Origin: Brachionus rotundiformis
Lineage: Eukaryota; Rotifera; Eurotatoria; Ploima; Brachionidae
Assembly (NCBI GenBank): GCA_016802295.1
Contig: JAESIW010000090.1
Span: 1 to 64,000 of the forward strand
Reading direction: 5' to 3'
DNA length: 64,000 nt
This document shows, piece by piece, positions 33,401 to 45,676 of this stretch. Both the position numbers and the translations under genes were made by a program. The notes under the pieces were generated by a model, which saw only the letters and a list, made by a program, of their open reading frames with translations, did not search any database and had not been told where the DNA came from. Each line of letters opens with the position of its first letter. Position 1 is the stretch's first letter.

Positions 33401-36099
33401 GGCAATTGAAATTAGAAGTTGATCTGACCAAGGCTAAATGCAACAATTTTAATTTTAATACAAGATTGATGATAGCATCTGGTCAATTTTTTAGTCTTAT
33501 GTATTGATTTAAGGGTATTTTAAGTGTTTTTTAGAAAATTCCTGTAATATTTGGGTTTTATTTCAAAGAAACGAAAATATAGAAAGGTGTTTATAATATA
33601 CTCAGTAAAGATACATTTAGTTAAAGTAAAGTTAAAAAGCATTTGATACATATAAGAAAAGATATAATTTTATCACAATAATCACAACCTAAAAGCAACA
33701 ACTAAACAACAACAACAACAACAACAACAAAACTTAACTAAAAGAAAAACATTTAAAACTTGGTTAGTTATTACCCCTAATCAAAAGGTCCATGAGCCAT
33801 TTAATTATTTTTTCTAGTTGTGGCAATTTGTTGGTTATTAAATTTAAAAACACAAATAAATAAATAAAAATAAATAAATCATGATATTTTATAAAATTGA
33901 ATGAAAGAAAACATATTTCTCTTACTTGGTAAAAAAAAAAAGAAAAAAAAGAAGATCCTTATGAGCTTTAATTAAAAGGTGATTTAGAAATCCTAGTAGT
34001 TGGCAAAAATTTTATTTTATTTTAATTAGTTTTCATTTTATTATCATTAATTTTATTAACTAACTAGTAGTAATATATTTAACTGATGACCATTTTATGT
34101 AATTGCTTTTTGACTTTAGGGACACACATCTTTTTGTATAAATTCAGATGGGATCAAAGTCAATTGAGCATCGAAATTTGAAGTGAAGCGATTAATGATA
34201 ATCTGATATAAAACGATGGTCAGTCAGTTGTGCTTTTAATAAACGCTAGATTAAATTCTATACATAGAAGAAAAAAATAGAAATTAAAATAAAATGAGAA
34301 AATCTAATTAAAATTATCTTTGAGAACATAAAAATTGGTCATTTGATAAAATTTGGCAAATTTTAACTTTAAATTAGAAAATTTCAGCAAATATTTGATT
34401 CTAATTTTTAGGTTAAACATTTCAACAACAAAAACAACAACAAATTTTTTTTCTTATCTGCCAATTCCTAAGGTCAATTGTGCGCTAGAGGGTTAGAACT
34501 ATTTTCGAATTAACTTGTCAATTCGTTTAGCCCCAAGTCACTGCAATTAATTAACTCATTCTATCCTCTCTCTCTCTCTCTCTCTCTCGTTTTCTCTCTT
34601 TTTCTTTTTCCATTTCTTTCTTTTATGTCAATCCATTTACGTGCTCTCATTTATTAAATAAGATATTAAAATTTGTTCCTCATCATTTCAATTCTGTGTC
34701 CATTTTTAGGTTAATTACTAGCCGGATCGTTTCGAATTTACGTAATCCCCCTTGTCTATTTACAATTGACAAATAGATGGTAAAGTTTAAGTCATTTTTT
34801 TTTTATTTATTTTATTATTTAGGTTTATGATTTTTGGTGTTTTTGATTTTCCAAGCAATTATTTTTTAATAAAATTAGTTTTTTTTTGTTTTTAAAAAAA
34901 ATATATTAATTTAAAATTTTATCAGTAATGTTATAATGAGATATGAGATGATGAGCCCAAGCCATTACCCATTACAATTATACAATCGATATTGTTCAAT
35001 ATTTGCTTATTTATTTGGTGTATATTTACTGTATTTTTTCCTCTAATTATTATTGCATAACTTCAAGGATAATCAATAGTTATTTTTTTTGTATTTAGTT
35101 CTGATCTTTTTTAAGGCCCTAGTTTGGCAATCTATGTGATTTAGCCTCACTTTGATTGTTTATCAAACATTTATTTTTTCTATTTGATTGTTTTAATTAA
35201 AACGAAAAATAATCAAGCAATCGCTCAATCAAAAATATATAGGTTATAATAATTAGATTAAATTTTTTCAATTGTTTAATAAATAAATCGATGATTAGTT
35301 AGAAAGAAGATCTCTTTAAATTTAAAAATTTTATTTTGTTTTATTTATTGAGAAAAAAAATAGAATATGTCCACATTTATTGATTTATCTTTATTTATCG
35401 ATTGTTGTACATAATATTAAAATATTTGGCTTATGTAATGGAAATACTTGAGTTTGGTTAATTGTTCGATTGTATGATAAGTAAATTAAGAGCAAATGGT
35501 TAAAAACAGCCCAGAGAGTAGTGAACACTAGAGTGTTGAACATCTGTCAGTAGTAATGATAGTGATCATAAGTATTTAGTAGCAGAAATGGTATAAAGTA
35601 TGCGTTCAAAGGGTTAACTATTGAGTTAGCCTTGTTTTTTTTTTGTTTTCGTTTTATTTTCATATTAGTTCTATCTATTTATTATTTTGGAATAGAAACG
35701 AACCATAACAGTCATTAAATGCAATTAATTTAAGATAATAATAAAAAAAGCTATAAATGTAAAATAAATATCTATTTTGCATTTTTCTATTATAGAGCCA
35801 AACATCCAAACAGGACAGTGTGTACGCTCAAATACGTAGAGTAAAAATTGATCGTATGTGTATATGCATGGTAAGTGTGAACTTATATGTGTTGCTTAAG
35901 GTCACGTGACTTAGGAAATTTCAAATCTAGTAAATTGGCGGGTTGTGAAATTATTGGCTAATAGCTTGTGCTACAAAAGATACAGTATAATTTTAATTCT
36001 CTTGTTATTATTATTATTATTAAACGAGAGAAAAATGTCCTCGACCATCAGACCCTGGTCCATCTGGCCGTGTATAATTATAAACTTGGAAAAGTTTAA
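28399..36099 (+). CDS. Candidate gene with three small exons and long introns (unrecognised)
   Basis: Three islets have strong splice signals and compatible phase 0. Exon a is 28399-28470: acceptor TTTTTTAG, donor GTGAGT, 24 codons with a membrane-like VSLGGLIVGPYFYII and then KRLG. Exon b is 35796-35870: acceptor TTATAG, donor GTAAGT, 25 codons including SVYAQI, which fits an ITIM-type tyrosine motif. Exon c is 35986-36099: acceptor ATACAG, stop TAA 36097-36099 overlapping an AATAAA signal. All are much less AT-rich than their surroundings. A single-pass membrane protein's last exons would look like this. Upstream exons are not found, and chance assembly cannot be excluded. Confidence 0.25.
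31995..32188 (+). promoter_or_regulatory. Possible TATA promoter and 5' untranslated exon
   Basis: TATAAAAAG at 31995-32003 is followed about 25 bp later by an initiator-like TTCAGCAC. The transcribed stretch would end at ACTCCG|GTGAGT (donor after 32188). No long ORF starts in it (the first ATG gives seven codons). It could feed the XKR gene at 36620, which has an acceptor-like AAAATAG at about 36572 shortly before its ATG. Confidence 0.3.
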
Positions 36100-36619
36100 T
36101 AAATCTTTTTTATTTTTTTTTTATAAAACCACTTGTAAATTATTTGGCTCGCTATTTTTTTATTCGAAATAACAACAACCATCAATACCACGACCACCAT
36201 CACAACAAAAACAACTAAAAACACTAAAACAAAAAGAAAAAATTAAAATTTTATAAACAGTTTTATTTATGTTTTTTTTTTGAAACAATAAAATATAAGT
36301 TATCTTGAAAACAAAAGCTCATTAAACAAAGAAGTTAAGATTTTTTCTTTATAACTTTTTTTAAATTAATTAAGTTATGAATTATTGACCAGTACATATA
36401 TAAATATTTAAAAAACGAGAAATTTAATTAAATTTTATTTATTCAATTGTTTTAGATGACCAATTAGTTATTTATTATAGTAGAAGAATATAATTCAAAA
36501 TATTTTTTAAAACGAAAATTAGTAAAAAAAAAATTTTAAATAATAAAAATAATAATATTAATCAGTTAAAATAGTAAGAATAAAAGTGATAAGAGCTTGT
36601 TTGTTGTTTGTGAAAGAGA

Positions 36620-38641
36620 ATGCTGTCATCGAGGTCGTTTGCCGTCTTTGAGACCAATTTGGACTCGTGTCCAAAATGCGGCAAAAACGTTTGCGAGCAC
36701 GCAAGCGTGGCCGACGTTATAAACCTGCCCAACAGTCTAAGCCAGGACTTTAGCACTTATTCGTCGGACTCGAGCCTAATCAAACAGCTGCTAAGCGAGT
36801 CTACATCGAGCACTACGACTGCGACCAGTAGCACGATCAACTTCGAGCCAAAGATATCTCTCAAGGCCATAAACGAGCTATTTATACGCCAAAACAACAA
36901 CAACAGCCAAAACGGCTTCAATAACGTCAAGAAAGCCAACAATGGCTGCAATGGCGGCCAGGCCGAACCGGAGCCGCCGGCTAAAAAACGAAAATTTCGC
37001 CTATTTAACAAAAATCGCCAGCTAAATTGTTTATCTTCGTCGTCATCATCATCCTCGTCGTCACCGTCGCCGTCTTCGCCTTCCTCGGCGCTCTCATCGT
37101 CGTCATTCGAAGAGCCCACTAAGCCCACATACATATCGGTCAAATTGAACAACTTCTACTACTACAATTACGAGAAAACAGTGTCCAAGTCCAAGTCGAC
37201 GTCGTCATCGTCGACTGCATCGTCGACCATCACCGATTCGGTCATAACCGAAATACACCGACCGACAAATGTAAATATAATCGAAAATCGACTAGATAAT
37301 TACAAACACAACAAGCACATAAACGAATCGACCACCAACGAGTCCAATTGTCCGAGCGCTTATTACCAAAATAACCAAAATAACCAAAATAACCAAAATA
37401 ACCACAATTATCACAAAATAACAGTAATATTTGTCCTAATGGGCTTGTTTAGTTTTAACTTTTTGCAGCAAACTTTTCTGCTTATCTACTATTTTAACTC
37501 GAGTCAATACGAATGGCTACTCAGCTCGGTAATAGGTGTATTCACCGGTCAGTGTTTAACATTGCTCGTATCGTTTATAAGCGAAATAAAGCCAAGCAAA
37601 CAAATTGTTTTCAAAAATCCATTTAGCAAACTATGTCTATTGGTGCCAGGCTATTTGCCACTAAGCTCATTTGTACAATTTTTTCGCCTTATACTCAATT
37701 ACAAAAAGTCGTGTGCACAAGACAAATTTCGTCTTGAGTTTAATTTATCTCTTTTGTTCTATTTTAATTCATTATTTTACACACTGCCGCTAATTGTAGT
37801 CAATAGTTGTTATTTGTCGAGCAATTCGCGCCTAAATTGGTACTACACTGACTTGTTGACTGTGTCCACGGACGCCACCATCATGTTCATATTTAGTCCC
37901 GATGCCAGACCGCGCAATCAATTCATGATCCTGCTAGTGTCCGTATTCGTGTCCATATCGATCGGTCTGTGCTTGTTTATCACCTACTACGAACTAGCTA
38001 AACAAATGAGCATGCTGACCACGCTGAGACGATTCACGCCCGACACCCAATGGCTGCGCCTGGGCATCATCGAGCTACTTGTCTACTTTTGCTTCAAATT
38101 TTGCCTAATCACATCTCGCCTATGCATACTCGCTCTATTCTGGTACATGTTCAACCAATTTTTGCTCGTGTTCGCCTCCGTTCACATCTTGCTATTGTTT
38201 CTCTCCAATGTGAACACTTTGTCACAGCTGTTCAAGTGCACCAGGCCATCCAACGCTGACAAACAACCATCATCCACTCTCAACGACCTGATCACAATCA
38301 AAATAGTCAGCATACTAGGCCTAATCGATCTATTTGTCAATCAGGCCAACGAGCTCAACAACACCAGACGAGTCTTTGCCTACTATTTGCTTAATTTTGT
38401 CCAAAACAGCCTCATTTTGACCTACTGGCTCTTCAAAGTACTGCACAACGAACACGCCAGCCAAAAAATCCGCTACACAACCCTCATCTACTTGAGCGTG
38501 CTGCTCTTCAATGTGTTCGGCCTCATTCTCAAGTACCTCCACATTCACATAATCAAAAAACGCTATGCCAAACTAATCGAGCTCAGGGCTATTACGCTCA
38601 ACACCACCGCCACCACCACCGCCCATGCCAACAACAAATAG
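36620..38641 (+). CDS. XK-related membrane protein (XKR family)
   Basis: 673 residues in one coding exon. The N-terminal 260 residues are cytosolic-looking and low complexity: a CPKCGKNVCEH cysteine cluster at about residues 18-28, a run of serines, NQN repeats. The remaining part is an XK-type multi-pass domain starting KITVIFVLMGLFSFNF. It has a GYLPLSSFVQFFRLIL segment, FEYN-like loops, LITSRLCILALFWYMF and RRVFAYYLLNFVQNSLILTYW, which match XKR signature regions. Some XKR proteins are caspase-activated phospholipid scramblases, others partner with KEL-type proteins; which applies is unknown. Codon use is richer in G/C than neighbours. AATAAA follows near 38743. The long low-complexity N-terminus is unusual for the family. 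Confidence 0.8.
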   Translation: MLSSRSFAVFETNLDSCPKCGKNVCEHASVADVINLPNSLSQDFSTYSSDSSLIKQLLSESTSSTTTATSSTINFEPKISLKAINELFIRQNNNNSQNGFNNVKKANNGCNGGQAEPEPPAKKRKFRLFNKNRQLNCLSSSSSSSSSSPSPSSPSSALSSSSFEEPTKPTYISVKLNNFYYYNYEKTVSKSKSTSSSSTASSTITDSVITEIHRPTNVNIIENRLDNYKHNKHINESTTNESNCPSAYYQNNQNNQNNQNNHNYHKITVIFVLMGLFSFNFLQQTFLLIYYFNSSQYEWLLSSVIGVFTGQCLTLLVSFISEIKPSKQIVFKNPFSKLCLLVPGYLPLSSFVQFFRLILNYKKSCAQDKFRLEFNLSLLFYFNSLFYTLPLIVVNSCYLSSNSRLNWYYTDLLTVSTDATIMFIFSPDARPRNQFMILLVSVFVSISIGLCLFITYYELAKQMSMLTTLRRFTPDTQWLRLGIIELLVYFCFKFCLITSRLCILALFWYMFNQFLLVFASVHILLLFLSNVNTLSQLFKCTRPSNADKQPSSTLNDLITIKIVSILGLIDLFVNQANELNNTRRVFAYYLLNFVQNSLILTYWLFKVLHNEHASQKIRYTTLIYLSVLLFNVFGLILKYLHIHIIKKRYAKLIELRAITLNTTATTTAHANNK

Positions 38642-39623
38642 ACCTTTATCTATTGTATACTTTTCATGGTATTAATTAATATTTTGTTTCATTTAACTAT
38701 TTCTTTATTATTATATTTTGTTTAATTTTTTTTTATTTTTTTGAATAAAAAAAAAATTTTTTTGTTCTCGTTAACAATTTGTACAAATAATTAATAAATT
38801 ATTTAATTAGGAAAAGACAAAAAACAAAAAAAAAAAAAACAATTCATCAATTTTTTCTACAATCGCCTACTACTACTACTACTGCTACTGCTACATTCAC
38901 TTACACTTATTAACGCACACATTTAACCAACTTTATGCAAACTAAACAAAAAATTATTTTTCTTTAATAAAATTTATTTTCAAACAAAATTGTTTATTTT
39001 TAAATTTAAATATCAGAATAGGTTAAATTATCATTGAGAAAAGCTTTAATACAAAATTCAATTGCGCTCAAAGATAAGTTGTATTTTTCCAAATAGTGTA
39101 ATTAAAAACTCGAATATGCTGAGACAAGATGCACTAGAAGCTCAATCAAGCGAAATGTTTGAAGCAAAAATAGATAAATACTGTCAAAATATAGCTTTTC
39201 TTTTTTTAACCAATTTAAATCGTCAAATATTATCGAGCACCATTGTTAGTTTTAGTTTTAGTAAATTTAAGATAATATTTAATGTCTGTTTTTTTTTTAA
39301 AAAAAACAAAAATAATTAAAAAATTTTAGTTTTATTGAATTTAATTTTGACATTTTAAAAATTTAAATAAACTATAAATGACCATTAAAAGCCAATTATA
39401 GAATAAACTGTTCACTCTTGAGATCACTTAATAAGTATTTAAACTTTTCTCTTGACTTCAATTTGAACAAAAAAAAACAGTTGCCATTGGCAACCAAAAA
39501 AATATAATTTACCATTCAAAATCAACTTATAATAAGCTTCTATTCGAATAGAACATAAATATTGAATTAATGTAATATTATATTTGAAAATTAACCAACT
39601 TGAAACTAATAAATTCAGTGGCA
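38642..39623. other. Intergenic, AT-rich
   Basis: Contains a TAC/CTACTG triplet run at 38865-38893. An 85-codon open stretch at 39062-39319 has no ATG start and a lysine/phenylalanine tail; I do not call it a gene. Confidence 0.5.
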
Positions 39624-42600
39624 ATGGCATCGATACTTAAACTTTTGCAAACAGTTGATCCAAAAACTCGACAATACATTCGTTTTTTTAAAATTAGCGA
39701 AATATACGAAAGTCTGATTAGTGGTTTGACAATTGTGCGCCCAGAGGAATACATAAAATGGCTAATTGAACAATTGGAAACTTTGCATCAAAATGGCATC
39801 AAAGAGCTTAAATGGGACATGTTCATACCAGACGAGCTAAAGCCACTGCAAAAACCAGTCGATGAAACAACACTAAGCTACATATTCAATGTACTGGACG
39901 AAATGCTCGAGCCAAGTGACCAAATGATCGAAAAAGCTTATGACCATTATAATAAGAAATTGCTGCGCAAAGTTTATTAGTAATTTAATTTTTGAGATTA
40001 TCCCATGTATTAATATTAGTATATTTATTATTTAAATTAGTTCAATAAGAAGGTATTATGTATTGAAGAAAATGGAACAAAAGTGCCAACAAGACAAGCT
40101 TAAAAAAGCAATTTTTTACCATACAAAAAAATTAAATGGTCGTGTTTTCAAAGAATGGCTTGAATGGGTTCGCTACCGTAAAGATAGACAAGCAAGTAAA
40201 ATAAAATTAAAAATAAAATTATTCAACAATAAATTCCTTATATTTTTATTTAAACATTATTTTTATTTTTACTATTTTTAAAGTTGCATATGCAAAAATA
40301 TCCAAGATTTTAGTAATTAGTCATTCACGTCTAATTATTGAACAATGGCATTTGGCAAGCAAGGAATCACGTCAAACAAGAGAATACTTTGAGGTAATTT
40401 TCTTTAATTAAAAAAAATCTTATGCCATTCATTTGGATTAACTTGTTGCTTATTTGAATGATAAACTCTTCTGCTTTAAATGGTCAAATAATTTCCTTTA
40501 TATTAATTCTAGAGACAGGTATTTATTGTCCCAATTTAATGGCTTAAAGCTTTATTTTTTTGCTTTATATTAGATAATTAGAACGCGCTTATTTTTTTTT
40601 TCAAGAATCACAAATAAATAGATAGAAAAAGTATTTTTTACTTAAAAATTATAGCCAAATAGTAGCCAATTTAATACTTATTTAAAATTAAGATTTAATA
40701 TTGTAGAAATTAAATTGCGTGACAAGTAGCCAAATATTATTTAAATTTATTTTTTTATTTTTAAATTATACATTGTGAAATATAATTCTAGAAATAATAA
40801 TAACTTAAATTAACAAATTTATTTAATTGAATATACTTTTTTTTAAATTTAAATTAAAAAAATTAATCAATTTTTTTTACTCATTTGATTTAACAGAATC
40901 GTCTACAGGTAGTAAAACTAAACTAACCCTGTTATAATACGTATCTATTTTTTTCTTAAAATTATCCCGCTCTTTCTTTAAATTAACTACTAATTGATTT
41001 TTCAGTCGAATCGGGCTAATGATATGCAAGTAATACAATAATACTATAACACATATCTAAATGTAAATTGTTAACTGTCAACCAAATATTTAAAAACACT
41101 ATGCTCTCATTTATATCACTTAATCACATATATTTTTTAATTTAAAAACAAAAAAATAAAATTAGTTTTTTTTTTTTTTTTTGATGACAGAGATTGGAAC
41201 GAGGCGAAGCCATCGATGACAGTGATACATTATTTAGCAATGGCGAAGCAAGAGATGACATTTCATTGTTGCCTAGACAGGCAGCTATTAAGATTTTCTC
41301 TTATCTATCCATAACTGATTTGTATCGGGCTTCACAAGTGTGCAGATCTTGGAAAATGATTGCCAGTTCGAATATTCTTTGGTCCAAACTTGACTTGTAT
41401 TCGATTAGGGACAAGCTTACAGACAAATTATTGGCAGCCATGATTCAAAAGAGTAGACCATATTTGATACACTTGAATGTACGCGGTGCACTTAATCTCA
41501 CACAAAATGGTTTTGTTACCATAAGCGGGTGCCGCAACATACAAGACCTGAATTTGTCCGATTGCAAAAATTTGACTGTTTGCTCAAACTCTTTTATTAA
41601 ATAATTCTAATTAGATTATTATCAAATTCTATTCGAAGGATGACATGGTCAATGTAATTACATCTGGTTGCGTGGTTTTGATTTATCTGAATTTGTCCTT
41701 TAATGATGCACTCACAGATGCCACAATTCGAACATTGAGCAAAAATTGTGCCAATCTTCAATATCTGAGTGTTGCCTTGTGTATCAAGATAACTGACAAA
41801 GGTTTTTCGTACATTAACGGGGCAGATGGACTCAGAAAGCTTATTTACATTGATCTATCCGGATGTACCAATGTAAAATTAAAAAAAAAAAAACTAATTA
41901 AATTTTCTTTAATAAAATCTAATTTCTAAATTAAAAAAACAGATATCACCAATTGGAACTTCATACTTGGCACAATATTGTCCAAATTTGGAAACAATAA
42001 TGATAAATCATTTCTCTAGTCTCAATGACCGACATCTAAAAGTGAATATTAAAAACAAAAATAATAAAACAAAACAAAAAAGATAAAAATTTTTTATTAG
42101 TTTTGTAACATGTTATCTAAATTAACAGAGATAGTGATATTGGACTCGCCACATTTGACAGACGAATCATTCAAGTACATAGCTCAGTCGAAATTTTTGA
42201 AAAAACTTAAAATAGCCTCGAACAAAAATTTGACTGACCATTCAATTAAATTGATAACAAAAAATTGTGCTGATCTCAGGTATGTATCATTGATCGATTG
42301 TGAGAAAATCAATGATCTATGCTTGAAATATTTGTCACAATTGCGCACATTGACCATACTGAACTTGGCCGATTGTATTCGAGTCAGTGACGCTGGCGTA
42401 AAGTATTTGACTGACGGAGCTTGTGCTACCAAAATTCGAGAACTCAATTTGACTAATTGCTTGCGAATTGGCAATCAAAGCATGATATCTTTGGTCAGAA
42501 AATGTACCAATTTGGCCTATTTGTCTTTGTGCTATTGTGAACAAATCGAAAAAGATGGCATTGATTTGGTCGGTGCTATTGAAAATTTGATATCTATTGA

Positions 42601-43254
42601 CCTCTCTGGATGTCAATGTGGAGACAATGTAAAAAAATAACAAAAAAAAATATATAATTTTCTTAATTAGTCTTTATTAAAAATTAAAAAAAAATTTATG
42701 TTTATTTTAGAGTTTGAAAGGCATTGCCAAGGCAAGTTTGCGCAATGGTGCGTTCTCTGGCTGCAAAGACATCACTGACCTTGGCTTGCAGAAATTTTGC
42801 ACCCAATGTCCCAATTTGGAAACACTTGACTTGTCCAATTGTTATCAACTAACAGACAACTCGATCAAATCGTTGGCATTTTGTTGCAAATTCATGATGA
42901 ATCTTAACCTAAGTGGTTGTTCAATGCTGACAGACATGTCCATTCAGTATCTGTCAGGCGTTTGTGCCTATCTTAAAGTGCTTGACATATCAAATTGTCA
43001 TTTGATAAGGTTTTTTTTCTAATTAAACTATTCCATATTTTAAGATAATTAAAACATTTTTTTGTCCACTTTAAAGTGACAAGGGCTTAAAGTATTTGAA
43101 AAGAGGCTGTAAATATTTGGAAAAGTTAATTGTCCTAAATTGTATTGGCATTAGCAGAGAATCGATTGAAAAAATGCAGAGAAATATTCCATACATTGAA
43201 CATTCGTCCAAAATTAGCTCCCCGTACACAAACTCGAGCTATCTATTTTCATAA
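39624..43254 (+). CDS. FBXL13: F-box/LRR protein 13 (dynein regulatory complex subunit 6)
   Basis: Nine exons, all in phase: 39624-39979, 40041-40195, 40284-40393, 41191-41577, 41639-41872, 41943-42041, 42101-42628, 42711-43009, 43077-43254. Product about 781 residues (vertebrate about 735). The conserved N-terminus (MASILKLLQTVDPKTRQY, WDMFIPDELKP) is followed by a basic helical linker. An F-box (LLPRQAAIKIFSYLSITDLYRASQVCRSWK) leads into a long run of cysteine-containing leucine-rich repeats (LxxLxLxxCxxIT/SD). FBXL13/DRC6 is part of the nexin-dynein regulatory complex of motile axonemes. The ATG at 39624 fits the family start; the upstream in-frame TTG is not needed. The third intron (about 800 bp) is the longest; the others are about 60-90 bp. 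Confidence 0.93.
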
Positions 43255-43509
43255 GTTTTATAATGTTTATACTTAATGAATATTGATAAAATAAAAAATA
43301 TAAATTCATAATTTCAATTTTGTTTTTTAACTTTTATTTAATTTTTTATTATAATAATTAAAAAATCAAAAACAAATACCATGATAACATTTATTTAATT
43401 AGGAGGAAAAAATCGGCTAAATCACTTACAAACATGGTGCGTGTTTATCTATTATTCTCTTAGTTTTTCGTTTACCAATATATCTTTAAAAAAAAAAAAG
43501 TATTAACAA
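43255..43509. other. Convergent 3' flanks
   Basis: FBXL13 (+) and ARL6IP5-like (-) end facing each other here. AT-rich; no other feature. Confidence 0.6.
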
Positions 43510-44117
43510 TTAAAATAGCGCACCAATTGGTTGCCAATATGTACCCAAATATTGGAGCAAAAGACCCATAGGCGATCTGGTCAGTCCGAATAGTTCTTTT
43601 TTGTTTTCAATTTTGTTATTCAAACTTCTCAATCGAAGCGCAGCGTGCATCAGTATCACTTGGATTAGATAAGATAAAATTTTAAAAAATTAATTTAATT
43701 TAAACTGTGAGTGGTACCACTTAATGGTAGACAAATGCTGAATAAAAATGTCAACAACGAGCCAAATAGATTGAAAAAAAATCCACTAATGCACACCACA
43801 ATAACCAAATTTAAGAATGGTCGTTCTTTTTTAAAGCGCTGAATTTCTGGACTCTTGTTGGACAATATGTTGGCAACGATAAGCAAACCAATTATTAGAA
43901 AAAGTCCTGAAAACATCTGAACTGGATGAATGATGCTCATTAGGAGAAAAATGGCCAAAAAGCATACAAAGTAATTTGTTTGGTAATAGAGCAAATTTTG
44001 GCTCATGCGGTTGTTGACTCGTTCGAGTTCGTTTAGATTCGGTATGGCGTAGTTTTCGGCCTTGCCGACAAAATCGTCGACTCGTCGAAATGGCGCAAAT
44101 CTGACCTGGTCGGACAT
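43510..44117 (-). CDS. ARL6IP5: PRA1 family protein 3-like (ARL6IP5/JWA)
   Basis: Exons on the minus strand: 44117-43718 and 43658-43510, 182 residues. MSDQVRFAPFRRVDDF leads to a PRA1 domain: NRMSQNLLYYQTNYFVC, then hydrophobic pairs (CFLAIFLLMSIIHP, LFLIIGLLIVAN; LNLVIVVCISGFFFN, SLLTFLFSICLPL). Splicing at 43718 replaces a short read-through with VILMHAALRLRSLNNKIENK, the ARL6IP5 signature tail. The family sits in ER/Golgi membranes and regulates Rab/Arl traffic and glutamate-transporter export. Splice phases agree (133 codons plus one base). Confidence 0.9.
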
Positions 44118-45637
44118 AGCTCTATCTATCTATTTCTATCTATTATGTCTATTATTTTTAAAATTTTTAAATATTTATTAATTATTTAAATTTAATTACG
44201 TAGATGAAATTTTACCTTCATCTAACTGAATGATTATGCAGCAAACAAAAAATAAAATAAAATAAAAATATATATTTATATAATGTAATCATAATATATA
44301 ATAATATTCAAAACTAAATCAAAATAAAAATAAAAAAAAAACAAAAATAAAATCACAATTTTATTAAATATTGAATAAAAATCCTAAAAATTCACATTCA
44401 TTTGATTAAAACTAAATTAACAAATTGAAAAACCAAATTGTTTTGTTTTTGTTTTTTATTTTTCACAATCACTCGGTCTCAACAAAGTCTAAAATTAAAA
44501 AAATCTTAAATAGATGGTTTAATGTATAGATAAATCAAAATATTTAAAACAAAAATCGGTAAAATTGTCTTCTCTTTGAATATTTATTTCTACATTCCTA
44601 CAAAATGTGAGACAACAGTTCTAACGTTTTCAATTTAATAAATAAAAGTATAATAGATAATATAATTTTAATAATAGATAAATTTTATTATCTAAAAATA
44701 TATTTATTTATGAATTATTTTTATATCGAATGATAGGTAAAAATAAAAAACTGGTTTCAAATCTCGACATGGTCCAGTTCTTAATTGTCATTTTGTAAAG
44801 AGTAGTAAACAGTCTTACGAATTGAATAAAAAAAAAAAAAACTAATTGTTGATGAATTGTTATATAACAGCGAAATAAAAAGATACAAAAGTTTTTTAAA
44901 TATTTAAACTAATAGGTAATAATATTACAAGATTATTAATTGCAGTAAATTGAGAAAATAGATTAAGCTCATTTTATAAATGAATTTTATCTCTCTTGTC
45001 TCTAATTTTTGTTTGATCGAAATCTTAATTCAGAAATCTACCTGGGTTTTTGTCCATAGCCAGGGCCAAAGTGTTTCCGGATTTCAATTTTTCATAATTT
45101 AAATAATTAAAGCCCAATTAAAATTATTGTCTAATCAATTTATTTTAGAACCGTGAAATCTTTTCGATGGACACTTTAGAACAATGGAAAACTAGAACTA
45201 TGAAAGTCTAGGCCTGAATCCTCGACTCGACATGACTGACTAACTTTGGCATGAATTAATGGCACTATAATTGTCTCTTTGAATATTGTAAGACAATACA
45301 TAAAAATAAATATTAAATAACATGATTTTAATGACAGATAATGTAATTTTAATAATAGATAATATGATTTTAATAATAGATAATATTTTTTACAGACATA
45401 TTTATTTATGAATTAGTTTTATCTCATAATGATATGAAAACAAAAAAAAAAAAAACACAAGGAAAAAAAAAGAAGAAACATTTGGACAGATAAAAATACT
45501 TGGTTTAAAAAAAAACCAAAAAACAACAAAAAATAAAAAAAAACAAACACAAAATGCAAACAAATAAATTATTACTAACCTAGCTATTATTGTGTGGCGA
45601 TGTGCTGCAATCACGTTCTAGCTATAGTTGTCTAGTT
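44118..45637. other. Intergenic, AT-rich
   Basis: Two GC-richer spots (about 45045-45085 and 45150-45245) have short open stretches with possible splice signals but nothing recognisable. TAATTTTAATAATAGATAA-like blocks recur at 44650-44690 and 45325-45385, a small local duplication. Confidence 0.5.
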
Positions 45638-45673
45638 GTCAAAGTGGTCAAAGTGGTCAAAGTGGTCAAAGTG
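45638..45673. repeat. 9-bp minisatellite, four exact copies
   Basis: GTCAAAGTG repeated four times head to tail, immediately downstream of the RSBN1 stop codon (3' untranslated region). Confidence 0.9.
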
Positions 45674-45676
45674 TAA

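Larger units (their letters stand above)
24236..36619. other. 12.4-kb region without long ORFs, microsatellite-rich, with GC-richer islets
   Basis: No long ORF on either strand. Microsatellites: GGT/GTA triplets at 27325-27390, GA at about 28580 and 31265-31290, ATA at 29020-29050 and 30465-30495, CATA at about 30827-30848, CAA at 32153-32170 and 33706-33730, CT at 34567-34589. GC-richer islets stand out at about 27945-28020, 28400-28470, 28780-28815, 31765-31800, 31990-32060, 32175-32225, 32535-32585, 35796-35870 and 36030-36075. Some look like exons or a promoter (separate entries). The rest may be cis-regulatory. No tRNA- or rRNA-like sequence was noticed. Confidence 0.6.

Noticed and set aside
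35945..36172. 75-codon plus-strand ORF starting at GTG
   Set aside because: Non-ATG start and a poly-Leu/Phe product from TTATTA repeats. The same DNA is better read as candidate exon c in another frame.
24236..36619. tRNA, rRNA or known conserved microRNA in the ORF-poor region
   Set aside because: I looked by eye for T-loop GGTTCRAAT motifs and for common conserved microRNA sequences and found none that fit. A proper covariance search was not possible.
36757..37152. Minus-strand acidic ORF
   Set aside because: Antisense shadow of the serine-rich XKR N-terminus.
39062..39319. 85-codon ORF upstream of FBXL13
   Set aside because: Begins at TTG and ends in Phe/Lys/Asn low complexity; no family match or splice context.
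45045..45115. Minus-strand islet reading IRKHFGPGYGQKP with a GTAGAT donor
   Set aside because: A stop lies just upstream and there is no acceptor, so it cannot be placed in a transcript.
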